This document shows positions 37,820-50,900 of a stretch of DNA of 64,000 bases, one piece after another. The position numbers and the translations under genes are program-made. The stretch's first letter is position 1. Each line of letters opens with the position of its first letter. The notes beneath the pieces were generated by a model. It ran no database searches. It was not told the DNA's origin and worked only from the letters and a program-made list of their open reading frames with translations. The DNA is from Calliopsis andreniformis (taxonomy: Eukaryota; Arthropoda; Insecta; Hymenoptera; Andrenidae), in NCBI RefSeq assembly GCF_051401765.1, contig NW_027480423.1, positions 11,594,001-11,658,000 of the forward strand, given 5' to 3'.

Positions 37820-40348
37820 CAAGGGTGAAGCCTAGGTTGCCCGGAAAGTAGAAATGACCATAACTTTCATACCGGTTGCAATTAATCCTGTTATACGATG
37901 GAAAAACTGTTGTATTTTTATTGCACTTGATGCTTCGGGCGTTGACTTCTAAGGCCCTAACTATTCAATCTGTTGGAGCAACGCCCTAGGGTGAAGCCTA
38001 GGTTGCCCGGAAAGTAGAAATGACCATAACTTTCATACTGGTTGCAATTATTCGTTTTATACGATGGAAAAACTGTTGTATTTATATTGTATTTTATGCT
38101 TCAGGCGTTGACTTCTAAGGCCGTAGCTATTCGATGTGGTGGAGCAACACCCTACAGTGAAGCCTAGGTTGCCCGGAACGTGGAAATGACCATAACCTTC
38201 ACACAGGTTGCAATTATTCGTTTTATACGATGGAAAGACTGTTGCATTTATTTTGTAGTTTATGCTTCTGGCGTTGACTTTTAAGGCCCTAACTCTTCGA
38301 TCTGGTGTAGCAACGCCTCAGAGTTAAGTTTTGGATGCCCGAAACGCCGAAATGATCATTACCTTCGCACTGGTTGCAGTGATCCATGCTATACAATGGA
38401 AAAACTGTTGTATTTATATTGTATTTTGTGCTTCAGGCGTTGACTTCTAGGGCCGTAACTATTCAATCTGTTGGAGCAACGCCCTAGGGTGAAACCTAGG
38501 TTGCCCGGACAAGAGAAATGACCATAACTTTCATACTGGTTGCAGCTATTCGTTTTATACGATGGAAAAACTGGTGTATTTATATTGTATTTTATGCTTC
38601 TGCCGTTGAATTCTAAGGCTCTAACTATTCGATCTGGTGGAACAACACCCTAAGGTGAAGCCTAGGTTGCCCGGAAAGAAGAAATGACCATAACTATCAT
38701 ATTGGTTGCAATTATTCGTTTTATACGATGGAAAAACTGTTGTATTTATATTGGATTTTATGCTTCTGGCGTTGACTTCTAAGGCCCTAACTATTCGATC
38801 TGGTCGAGCAACGCAATAGAGGGAAGCCTAGGTTGCCCGGAACGTGGAAAGGACCATCACTTTCAAACTGGTTGCAATTAATCCTGTTATACGGTGGAAA
38901 AACTGTTGTATTTTTATTGCCTTTTAAACTTCGGGCGTTGACTTCTAAGGCCCTAACTACTCAATCTGTTGGAGCAGCGCGCTAGGGTGAAACCTAGCTT
39001 GCCCGGAAAGCAGAAATGACCATAACTTTCATACTGGTTGCAATTATTCGTTTTATACGATGGAAAAGCTGTCGTATTTATATTGTATTTTACGCTTCTG
39101 GCTTTGAATTCTAAGGCCGTACCTATTCGATGTGGTGGAGCAACGCCCTAGAGTGAAGCGTAGGTTGCCTGGAACGTAGAACTGACCATTACTTTCATAC
39201 TGGTTGCAATTATTCGTTTTATACGATGGAAGAACTGTTATATTTATATTGTATTTTATACTTCTGGTGTTGACTTCTAAGGCCCTAACTATTCGATCTG
39301 GTGGAGCAACGCCCTAGAGTGAAGCCTAGGTTGCCCGGAACGTAGAAATGACCATTACATTCACACTGGTGGCTATTATTCCTTTTATGACCATTACTTT
39401 CACATTGTTTGCAATTGTCCATTTTATACGATGGAAAAGCTGTTGTATTTATATTGTATTTTATGCTTCTGGCGTTGGCTTCTAAGTCCGTAACAATTAG
39501 ATGTGGTGGAGCAACGCCCTAGAGTGAAGCCTAGGTTGCCCGGAAAGTAGAAATGGCCATAACTTTCATACTGGTTGCAATTATTCGTTTTATACGATGG
39601 AAAAACTGTTGCATTTATATTGTATTTTATGCTTCTGACGTTGAATTCTAAGGCCGTAGCTATTCGATGTGGTGGAGCAACGTCCTAGAGTGAAGCCTAG
39701 GTTGCCCGGAACGTAGAAATGACCATTACTTTCACACTGGTTGCAATTATTCGTTTTATACAATGGAAAGACTGTTGTGTTTATATTGTATTTTACGCTT
39801 CTGGCTTTGAATTCTAAGGCCGTACCTATGCGATGTGGTGGAGCAACGCCCTAGTGTGAAGCCTAGGTTGCCCGGAACGTAGAAAAAACCATTACTTTCA
39901 CACTGGTTGCAATTATTCGTTTTATACGATGGAAAAACTGTAGTACTTATTTTGTATTTGGTGCTTCTGGCGTTGACTTCTTAGGCCATAACTATTCCAT
40001 CTGGTGGAGCAACGCCATAGAGTGAAACGTAGGTTGCCCGGAACGTAGAAATGACCATTATATTCACACCAGTTGCAATTATTCCTGCTATACGATGGAA
40101 AAACTGTTGTATTTATATTGTATATTATGCTTCTGGAGTTGACTTCTTAGGTCCTAACTATTCGATCTGGTGGAGCAACGCCCTAGAGTGAAGCGTAGGG
40201 TGCCCGGAACGTAGAAATGAACATTACTTTCACACTGGTTGCAATTATTCATTTTATACGATGGAAAAGCTGTTGTATTTATATTGTATTTAATGCTTCT
40301 GGCGTTGAATTCTAATGCCGTAGCAATTCGGTGTGGTGGAGCAACGCC
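37820..40348 (-). repeat. 2529-bp HOR, copy 1 (15 monomers plus 39 bp)
   Basis: The unit starts at a monomer reading gcccaagggtgaagcc, which recurs at 40349 in the hybrid monomer gtggagcaacgcccaaggg. The variant accggttgca at 37871 and 40400 gives an offset of 2529 bp. Substitutions between the copies are few, for example ttgcacttgatgc against ttgcatttgatgc near 37926 and ctggtgtatt against ctgttgtatt near 38573. Its last part (39954-40348) also matches 35101-35497. Confidence 0.85.
39350..39388 (-). repeat. Truncated 39-bp monomer, site 2
   Basis: The motif gaccattac occurs at 39350 and again at 39389, only 39 bp on instead of 166. The remnant carries the private variant ggtggctattattcc. 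It lies inside the first copy of the 2529-bp unit and explains why that unit is 15 monomers plus 39 bp. Confidence 0.9.
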
Positions 40349-42512
40349 CAAGGGTGAAGCCTAGGTTGCCCGGAAAGTAGAAATGGCCATAACTTTCATA
40401 CCGGTTGCAATTAATCCTGTTATACGATGGAAAAACTGTTGTATTTTTATTGCATTTGATGCTTCGGGCGTTGACTTCTAAGGCCCTAACTATTCAATCT
40501 GTTGGAGCAACGCCCTAGGGTGAAGCCTAGGTTGCCCGGAAAGTAGAAATGACCATAACTTTCATACTGGTTGCAATTATTCGTTTTATACGATGGAAAA
40601 ACTGTTGTATTTATATTGTATTTTATGCTTCAGGCGTTGACTTCTAAGGCCGTAGCTATTCGATGTGGTGGAGCAACACCCTACAGTGAAGCCTAGGTTG
40701 CCCGGAACGTGGAAATGACCATAACCTTCACACAGGTTGCAATTATTCGTTTTATACGATGGAAAGACTGTTGCATTTATTTTGTAGTTTATGCTTCTGG
40801 CGTTGACTTTTAAGGCCCTAACTCTTCGATCTGGTGTAGCAACGCCTCAGAGTTAAGTTTTGGATGCCCGAAACGCCGAAATGATCATTACCTTCGCACT
40901 GGTTGCAGTGATCCATGCTATACAATGGAAAAACTGTTGTATTTATATTGTATTTTGTGCTTCAGGCGTTGACTTCTAGGGCCGTAACTATTCAATCTGT
41001 TGGAGCAACGCCCTAGGGTGAAACCTAGGTTGCCCGGACAAGAGAAATGACCATAACTTTCATACTGGTTGCAGCTATTCGTTTTATACGATGGAAAAAC
41101 TGTTGTATTTATATTGTATTTTATGCTTCTGCCGTTGAATTCTAAGGCTCTAACTATTCGATCTGGTGGAACAACACCCTAAGGTGAAGCCTAGGTTGCC
41201 CGGAAAGAAGAAATGACCATAACTATCATATTGGTTGCAATTATTCGTTTTATACGATGGAAAAACTGTTGTATTTATATTGGATTTTATGCTTCTGGCG
41301 TTGACTTCTAAGGCCCTAACTATTCGATCTGGTCGAGCAACGCAATAGAGGGAAGCCTAGGTTGCCCGGAACGTGGAAAGGACCATCACTTTCAAACTGG
41401 TTGCAAATAATCCTGTTATACGGTGGAAAAACTGTTGTATTTTTATTGCCTTTTAAACTTCGGGCGTTGACTTCTAAGGCCCTAACTACTCAATCTGTTG
41501 GAGCAGCGCGCTAGGGTGAAACCTAGCTTGCCCGGAAAGTAGAAATGACCATAACTTTCATACTGGTTGCAATTATTCGTTTTATACGATGGAAAAGCTG
41601 TCGTATTTATATTGTATTTTACGCTTCTGGCTTTGAATTCTAAGGCCGTACCTATTCGATGTGGTGGAGCAACGCCCTAGAGTGAAGCGTAGGTTGCCTG
41701 GAACGTAGAACTGACCATTACTTTCACACTGGTTGCAATTATTCGTTTTATACGATGGAAGAACTGTTATATTTATATTGTATTTTATACTTCTGGTGTT
41801 GACTTCTAAGGCCCTAACTATTCGATCTGGTGGAGCAACGCCCTAGAGTGAAGCCTAGGTTGCCCGGAACGTAGAAATGACCATTACATTCACACTGGTG
41901 GCTATTATTCCTTTTATGACCATTACTTTCACATTGTTTGCAATTGTCCATTTTATACGATGGAAAAGCTGTTGTATTTATATTGTATTTTATGCTTCTG
42001 GCGTTGGCTTCTAAGTCCGTAACAATTAGATGTGGTGGAGCAACGCCCTAGAGTGAAGCCTAGGTTGCCCGGAAAGTAGAAATGGCCATAACTTTCATAC
42101 TGGTTGCAATTATTCGTTTTATACGATGGAAAAACTGTTGCATTTATATTGTATTTTATGCTTCTGACGTTGAATTCTAAGGCCGTAGCTATTCGATGTG
42201 GTGGAGCAACGTCCTAGAGTGAAGCCTAGGTTGCCCGGAACGTAGAAATGACCATTACTTTCACACTGGTTGCAATTATTCGTTTTATACAATGGAAAGA
42301 CTGTTGTGTTTATATTGTATTTTACGCTTCTGGCTTTGAATTCTAAGGCCGTACGTATGCGATGTGGTGGAGCAACGCCCTAGTGTGAAGCCTAGGTTGC
42401 CCGGAACGTAGAAAAAACCATTACTTTCACACTGGTTGCAATTATTCGTTTTATACGATGGAAAAACTGTAGTACTTATTTTGTATTCGGTGCTTCTGGC
42501 GTTGACTTCTTA
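40349..42512 (-). repeat. 2529-bp HOR, copy 2 (partial)
   Basis: This follows copy 1 in order for about 2164 bp. It ends near 42512, where copy 1 reads ttaggccataactattcc and this copy reads ttaggccctaactattcg. From about 41888 it also belongs to the 6051-bp unit, so the two layers overlap. Confidence 0.83.
41879..41917 (-). repeat. Truncated 39-bp monomer, site 3
   Basis: Identical remnant and junction to site 2, exactly 2529 bp downstream. It sits at the left edge of the 6051-bp unit. Confidence 0.9.
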
Positions 42513-43324
42513 GGCCCTAACTATTCGATCTGGTGCAGCAGCGTCATAGAGTGAAGCCTAGGGTGCCCGGAAAGTAGAAATGAACATTACTTTCACACTG
42601 GTTGCAATTATTCGTTTTATACGATGGAAGAACTGTTGTATTTATTATGTATTTTATGCTTCTGGCGTTGACTTCTTAGGCCCTAACTATTCCATCTGGT
42701 TGAACAGCGCCCTAGGGTGAAGCCTAGGTTGCCCGGAACGTAGAAATGACCATTACTTTCACACTGGTTGCAATTATTCGTTTTATACGATGGAAAAACT
42801 GTTATATTTATTTTGTATTTGGTGCTTCTGGCGTTGATTTCTTAGGCCTTAATTATTCGATCTGGAGCAGCAGCGCCATAGGGTGAAGCCTAGGGTGCCC
42901 GAAAAGTAGAAATGAACATTACTTTCACACTGGTTGCAATTATTCGTTTTATACGATGGAAAAACTGTTTTCTTTTTATTGTATTTTATGCTTCTGGCGT
43001 TGAATTCTAAGTCCCTAGCTATTCGATCTGGTGGAACAACGGCCTAGAGTGAAGCCTAGGTTGCCCGGAACGTAGCAATGACCATTACGAACACACTGTT
43101 TGCAAATATACATTATATACGATGGAAAAGCTGTTGTACTTATATTGTATTTTATTCTCCTGGCGTTGATTTCTAAGTCCCTAGCTATTCGATCTGGTGG
43201 AGCAACGCCCTAAAGTTAAACCTAGGTTACCCGGAACGTAGAAATGACCAGTACTTTCACAATGTTTGCAATTATTCATTTTATATGATGGAAAAACTGT
43301 TGTACTTATATTGTATTTTATGCT

Positions 43325-44280
43325 TCAGGCGTTGACTTCTAAGGCCGTAGCTATTCGATGTGGTGGAGCAACACCCTACAGTGAAGCCTAGGTTGCCCGG
43401 AACGTGGAAATGACCATAACCTTCACACAGGTTGCAATTATTCGTTTTATACGCTGGAAAGACTGTTGCATTTATTTTGTAGTTTATGCTTCTGGCGTTG
43501 ACTTTTAAGGCCCTAACTCTTCGATCTGGTGTAGCAACGCCTCAGAGTTAAGTTTTGGATGCCCGAAACGCCGAAATGATCATTACCTTCGCACTGGTTG
43601 CAGTGATCCATGCTATACAATGTAAAAACTGTTGTATTTATATTGTATTTTGTGCTTCTGGCGTTGACTTCTAGGGCCCTAACTATTCAATCTGTTGGAG
43701 CAACGCCCTAGGGTGAAACCTAGGTAGCCCGGACAAGAGAAATGACCACAACTTTCATACTGGTTGCAACTATTCGTTTTATACGATGGAAAAACTGTTG
43801 TAGTTATATTGTATTTTATGCTTCTGCCGTTGAATTCTAAGACTCTAACTATTCGATCTGGTGGAACAACACCCTAAGGTGAAGCCTAGGTTGCCCGGAA
43901 AGAAGAAATGACCATAACTTTCATACTGGTTGCAATTATTCGTTTTATACGATGGAAAAACTGTTGTATTTATATTGGATTTTATGCTTCTGGCGTTGAC
44001 TTCTAAGGCCCTAACTATTCGATCCGGTCGAGCAACGCAATAGAGGGAAGCCTAGGTTGCCCGGAACGTAGAAAGGACCATCACTTTCAAGGTGGTTGCA
44101 ATTAATCCTGTTATACGGTGGGAAAACTGTTGTATTTTTATTGCATTTTAAGCTTCGGGCGTTGACTTCTAAGGCCCTAACTACTCAATCTGTTGGAGCA
44201 GCTCGCTAGGGTGAAACCTAGGTTGCCCGGAAAGTAGAAATGACCATAACTTTCATACTGGTTGCAATTATTCGTTTTAT
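43325..44280 (-). repeat. Reused module of about 950 bp (five to six monomers)
   Basis: The series tcaggcgttgacttctaagg, acaccctacagtgaag, ttttggatgcccgaaacgcc, gcagtgatccatgctatac and ccctaaggtgaagcc appears in the same order at about 38101, 40630, 43325 and 49376. It appears in shortened form at 59039, and its later part again at 61038. It is the most reused segment in the inverted block and may be an older seed for the larger units. Confidence 0.78.
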
Positions 44281-46729
44281 ACAATGTAAAAACTGTCGTA
44301 TTTATATTGTATTTTGTGCTTCTGGCGTTGACTTCTAAGGCCCTAAACATTCAATCTGTTGGAGCAACATCCTAGGGTGAAACGTAGGTTGCCCGGACAA
44401 TAGAAATGACCATCACTTTCACACTGGTTGCAATTATTCCTGTTATACGATGGAAAATCTGTTGCATTTATATCGTATTTTATGCTTCTGGCGTTGACTT
44501 CTTAGGCCCTAACTATACCATCTGATGGAACAACGCCCTAGCGTGAAGCCTAGGTTGCACGGAACGTAGAAATGACCATAACTTTCACACTGGTTGCATT
44601 ATTCACTTTATGCAATGGAAAAACTGTTCTATTTATATTGTATTTTATGGTTCTGGCGTTGACTTCTTAGGCCCCAACTATTCGATCTGGTGGGGCAACG
44701 CCCTAGCGTGAAGCCTAGGTTACCCGGAACGTAGAAATGACCAGTACATTCATACTGGTTGCAATTATTCCTGTTATACGATGGAAAAGCTGTTGTATTT
44801 TTATTGTATTTTATGCTTCGGGCGTTGACTTCTAAGGCCCTAGCTATTCCATTTGATGGAGCAACGCCCTAGATTCAAGCCTAGGTTGCCCGGAACGTAG
44901 AAATGACCATTACTTTCACACTGGTTGCAATTATTCCTGTTATACTATGGCAAGATTGTGTATTTTTATTGTATTTTTTGCTTCGGGCAGTGACTTCTCA
45001 GGCGCTAGCTATTCGATCTGGTGGCACAACGCACTAGAGTGAAGCCTAGTTTGCCCGGATCGTAGAAATGACCATAACTTTCATACTGGTTGCAATTATT
45101 CGTTTTATACGATGGAAAAACTGTTGTATATATTATGTATTTGTTGCTTCTAGTGTTGACTTCTTAGGCCATAACTATTCCGTCTGGTGGAGCAACGCCA
45201 TAGAGCGAAACGTAGGTTGCCCGGATCGTAGAAATGACCATTATGTTCACACTAGTTGCAATTATTCCTGTTATACGATGGAAAAACTGTTCCATTTATT
45301 TTGTATTTTATGCTTCGGGCGTCGACTTCTAAGGCCTTAACTATTCGGGCTGGTGGAGCAACATCCTAGAGTTAAACCTAGGTTACCCGGAACGTAGAAA
45401 TGACCAGTACATTCACACTGTTAGCAGTTATTCCTGTTATACGATCTAAAGACTGTTGCATCTTTATTGTGTTTTATGCTTCTGTCGTTGACTTCTCAGG
45501 CCCTAACTATTCGATCTGGTGGAACAACGCCCTAGAGCGAAGCCTAGGTTGCCCGGAACATAGAAATGGCCAGTACTTTCACACTGGTTGCAATTAGACT
45601 TGTTATACGATGGAAGGACTGTTGCATTTTTATTGTATTTTATGTTTCAGGCGTTGACTTGTAAGGTCCTAGCTATTCGATCTCGTGGGGCAACGTCCAA
45701 GAGTGAAGCGTATGTTGCCCGAAGCGTAGGAATGACCATTACTTTCACACTGGTTGCAATTATTCTTTTTATACGATGGAAAAACTGTTGTATTTTTACT
45801 GTATCTTATGCGTCTGGAGTTGTTTTCTAATTCCCTAGCTATTCGACCTGGTGGTGCAACGCCCTAGTGCGAATCCTAGGTTGCACGGAACGTAGAAATG
45901 CCCATTACTTTCACACTGGTTGCAATTATTCCTGTTATACGATGGAACAACTGTTGTATTTTTATTATATTCTATGCTTCTGGCGCTGACGTCTAAGTCC
46001 CTAGCTATTGGATCTGGTGGAGCAACACCCTAGAGCGAAACCTAGGATGCCCGGGACGTAGAAATGACCATTACCTTCACACTGGTTGCAATTATTCCTG
46101 TTATACGATTGAAGGACTGTTGTATTTTTATAGTATTTTATGCTTCTGTCGTTGACTACTTAGGCCCTAGCTATTCGATCTGGTGGAACAACGCAGTAGA
46201 GTGAAGCCTAGGTTGCACGGAACGTAGAAATGACCATAACTTTCACACTGGTTGCAATTATTCGCCTTATGCAATGGAAAAACTGTTGTATTTATATTGT
46301 ATTTTATGCTTCTGGAGTTGACTTCTTAGGTCCTAACTATTCGATCTGGTGGAGCAACGCCCTAGAGTGAAACCTAGGTTGCTCGGAATGTAGAAATGAC
46401 CATAACTTTCACACTGGTTGCAATTATTCGTTTTATACGATGGAAAAACTGCTGCATCTTTACTGTATTTTATGCTTCTGGCGTTGACTTCTAAGGCCCT
46501 AATTATTCGATCTGGTGGAGCAACGCCCTTGCGTGAAGCCTAGGTTGCCCGGAACGTCGAAATGGCCATAACTTTCATACTGGTAGCAATTATTCGTTTT
46601 ATACGATGGAAGAACTGTTATATTTATATTGTATTTTATACTTCTGGTGTTGACTTCTAAGGCCCTAACTATTCGATCTGGTGGAGCAACGCCCTAGAGT
46701 GAAGCCTAGGTTGCCCGGAACGTAGAAAT

Positions 46730-46768
46730 GACCATTACATTCACACTGGTGGCTATTATTCCTTTTAT
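46730..46768 (-). repeat. Truncated 39-bp monomer, site 4
   Basis: Same remnant and junction. It lies inside the first 6051-bp unit; its counterpart in the second unit is at 52781. Confidence 0.9.
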
Positions 46769-47929
46769 GACCATTACTTTCACATTGTTTGCAATTATCC
46801 ATTTTATACGATGGAAAAGCTGTTGTATTTATATTGCATTTTATGCTTCTGGCGTTGGCTTCTAAGTCCGTAACAATTAGATGTGGTGGAGCAACGCCCT
46901 AGAGTGAAGCCTAGGTTGCCCGGAAAGTAGAAATGGCCATAACTTTCATACTGGTTGCAATTATTCGTTTTATACGATGGAAAAACTGTTGCATTTATAT
47001 TGTATTTTATGCTTCTGACGTTGAATTCTAAGGCCGTAGCTATTCGATGTGGTGGAGCAACGTCCTAGAGTGAAGCCTAGGTTGCCCGGAACGTAGAAAT
47101 GACCATTACTTTCACACTGGTTGCAATTATTCGTTTTATACAATGGAAAGACTGTTGTATTTATTATGTATTTGGTGCTTCTGGCGTTGACTTCATAGGC
47201 CATAACTATTCCATCTGGTGGAGCAACGCCATAGAGTGAAACGTAGGTTGCCCGGAACGTAGAAATTACCATTGCTTTCACAATGATTGCAATTATTCAT
47301 TTTATACGATGGAAAAACTGCTGTACTTATATTATATTTTATTCTTCTGTCGTTGATTTCTAAGTCCCTAGCTATTCGATCTGGTGGAGCAACGCACTAG
47401 AGTTAAACCTAGGTTACCCGGAACGTAGAAATGACCAGTACTTTCACACTGTTTGCAGTTATTCCTGTTCCACGATGGAAAAACTGTTGCATATTTATTG
47501 TATTTTGTGCTTCTGGCGTTGACTACTAAGGCCCTAAGTGTTCGATCTGGTGGAGCAACGCCCTAGAGTGAAGCCTAGTTTGCCCGGATCGTAGAAATGA
47601 CCATAACTTTCATACTGGTTGCAATTATTCGTTTTATACGATGGAAAAACTGTTGTATATATTATGTATTTGCTGCTTCTAGTGTTGACTTCTTAGGCCA
47701 TAACTATTCCGTCTGGTGGAGCAACGCCATAGAGCGAAACGTAGGTTGCCCGGATCGTAGAAATGACCATTATGTTCACACTAGTTGCAATTATTCCTGT
47801 TATACGATGGAAAAACTGTTTAATTTTTTTGTATTTTATGCTTCTGGCGTTGAATTCTAAGTCCCTAGCTATTCGATCGGGTGGAGCAACGCCCTAGAGT
47901 GAAGCCCAGGTTGCCCGGAACGTAGAAAT

Positions 47930-47968
47930 GACCATTACATTCACACTGGTGGCTATTATTCCTTTTAT
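47930..47968 (-). repeat. Truncated 39-bp monomer, site 5
   Basis: Same remnant and junction, 6051 bp after site 3. It sits at the boundary between the two 6051-bp units. Confidence 0.9.
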
Positions 47969-50900
47969 GACCATTACTTTCACATTGTTTGCAATTGTCC
48001 ATTTTATACGATGGAAAAGCTGTTGTATTTATATTGTATTTTATGCTTCTGGCGTTGGCTTCTAAGTCCGTAACAATTAGATGTGGTGGAGCAACGCCCT
48101 AGAGTGAAGCCTAGGTTGCCCGGAAAGTAGAAATGGCCATAACTTTCATACTGGTTGCAATTATTCGTTTTATACGATGGAAAAACTGTTGCATTTATAT
48201 TGTATTTTATGCTTCTGACGTTGAATTCTAAGGCCGTAGCTATTCGATGTGGTGGAGCAACGTCCTAGAGTGAAGCCTAGGTTGCCCGGAACGTAGAAAT
48301 GACCATTACTTTCACACTGGTTGCAATTATTCGTTTTATACAATGGAAAGACTGTTGTGTTTATATTGTATTTTACGCTTCTGGCTTTGAATTCTAAGGC
48401 CGTACGTATGCGATGTGGTGGAGCAACGCCCTAGTGTGAAGCCTAGGTTGCCCGGAACGTAGAAAAAACCATTACTTTCACACTGGTTGCAATTATTCGT
48501 TTTATACGATGGAAAAACTGTAGTACTTATTTTGTATTCGGTGCTTCTGGCGTTGACTTCTTAGGCCCTAACTATTCGATCTGGTGCAGCAGCGTCATAG
48601 AGTGAAGCCTAGGGTGCCCGGAAAGTAGAAATGAACATTACTTTCACACTGGTTGCAATTATTCGTTTTATACGATGGAAGAACTGTTGTATTTATTATG
48701 TATTTTATGCTTCTGGCGTTGACTTCTTAGGCCCTAACTATTCCATCTGGTTGAACAGCGCCCTAGGGTGAAGCCTAGGTTGCCCGGAACGTAGAAATGA
48801 CCATTACTTTCACACTGGTTGCAATTATTCGTTTTATACGATGGAAAAACTGTTATATTTATTTTGTATTTGGTGCTTCTGGCGTTGATTTCTTAGGCCT
48901 TAATTATTCGATCTGGAGCAGCAGCGCCATAGGGTGAAGCCTAGGGTGCCCGAAAAGTAGAAATGAACATTACTTTCACACTGGTTGCAATTATTCGTTT
49001 TATACGATGGAAAAACTGTTTTCTTTTTATTGTATTTTATGCTTCTGGCGTTGAATTCTAAGTCCCTAGCTATTCGATCTGGTGGAACAACGGCCTAGAG
49101 TGAAGCCTAGGTTGCCCGGAACGTAGCAATGACCATTACGAACACACTGTTTGCAAATATACATTATATACGATGGAAAAGCTGTTGTACTTATATTGTA
49201 TTTTATTCTCCTGGCGTTGATTTCTAAGTCCCTAGCTATTCGATCTGGTGGAGCAACGCCCTAAAGTTAAACCTAGGTTACCCGGAACGTAGAAATGACC
49301 AGTACTTTCACAATGTTTGCAATTATTCATTTTATATGATGGAAAAACTGTTGTACTTATATTGTATTTTATGCTTCAGGCGTTGACTTCTAAGGCCGTA
49401 GCTATTCGATGTGGTGGAGCAACACCCTACAGTGAAGCCTAGGTTGCCCGGAACGTGGAAATGACCATAACCTTCACACAGGTTGCAATTATTCGTTTTA
49501 TACGCTGGAAAGACTGTTGCATTTATTTTGTAGTTTATGCTTCTGGCGTTGACTTTTAAGGCCCTAACTCTTCGATCTGGTGTAGCAACGCCTCAGAGTT
49601 AAGTTTTGGATGCCCGAAACGCCGAAATGATCATTACCTTCGCACTGGTTGCAGTGATCCATGCTATACAATGTAAAAACTGTTGTATTTATATTGTATT
49701 TTGTGCTTCTGGCGTTGACTTCTAGGGCCCTAACTATTCAATCTGTTGGAGCAACGCCCTAGGGTGAAACCTAGGTAGCCCGGACAAGAGAAATGACCAC
49801 AACTTTCATACTGGTTGCAACTATTCGTTTTATACGATGGAAAAACTGTTGTAGTTATATTGTATTTTATGCTTCTGCCGTTGAATTCTAAGACTCTAAC
49901 TATTCGATCTGGTGGAACAACACCCTAAGGTGAAGCCTAGGTTGCCCGGAAAGAAGAAATGACCATAACTTTCATACTGGTTGCAATTATTCGTTTTATA
50001 CGATGGAAAAACTGTTGTATTTATATTGGATTTTATGCTTCTGGCGTTGACTTCTAAGGCCCTAACTATTCGATCCGGTCGAGCAACGCAATAGAGGGAA
50101 GCCTAGGTTGCCCGGAACGTAGAAAGGACCATCACTTTCAAAGTGGTTGCAATTAATCCTGTTATACGGTGGGAAAACTGTTGTATTTTTATTGCATTTT
50201 AAGCTTCGGGCGTTGACTTCTAAGGCCCTAACTACTCAATCTGTTGGAGCAGCTCGCTAGGGTGAAACCTAGGTTGCCCGGAAAGTAGAAATGACCATAA
50301 CTTTCATACTGGTTGCAATTATTCGTTTTATACAATGTAAAAACTGTCGTATTTATATTGTATTTTGTGCTTCTGGCGTTGACTTCTAAGGCCCTAAACA
50401 TTCAATCTGTTGGAGCAACATCCTAGGGTGAAACGTAGGTTGCCCGGACAATAGAAATGACCATCACTTTCACACTGGTTGCAATTATTCCTGTTATACG
50501 ATGGAAAATCTGTTGCATTTATATCGTATTTTATGCTTCTGGCGTTGACTTCTTAGGCCCTAACTATACCATCTGATGGAACAACGCCCTAGCGTGAAGC
50601 CTAGGTTGCACGGAACGTAGAAATGACCATAACTTTCACACTGGTTGCATTATTCACTTTATGCAATGGAAAAACTGTTCTATTTATATTGTATTTTATG
50701 GTTCTGGCGTTGACTTCTTAGGCCCCAACTATTCGATCTGGTGGGGCAACGCCCTAGCGTGAAGCCTAGGTTACCCGGAACGTAGAAATGACCAGTACAT
50801 TCATACTGGTTGCAATTATTCCTGTTATACGATGGAAAAGCTGTTGTATTTTTATTGTATTTTATGCTTCGGGCGTTGACTTCTAAGGCCCTAGCTATTC

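Larger units (their letters stand above)
41888..47938 (-). repeat. 6051-bp HOR, unit A
   Basis: The unit is 36 monomers plus two 39-bp remnants, which explains why 6051 is not a multiple of 166. Everything I compared recurs 6051 bp on, including all rare variants between 45068 and 47860. The one difference I noticed is g at 44091 against a at 50142. The left edge is fuzzy (about 41830-41890) because both flanks are satellite. Internally it reuses a block at 43325 to about 44280 that also occurs at 38101 and 40630. Confidence 0.9.

Noticed and set aside
46970..47281. Open frame of 103 codons, repeated identically at 53021-53332
   Set aside because: Identity comes from the 6051-bp duplication of non-coding satellite, not from protein-level conservation.
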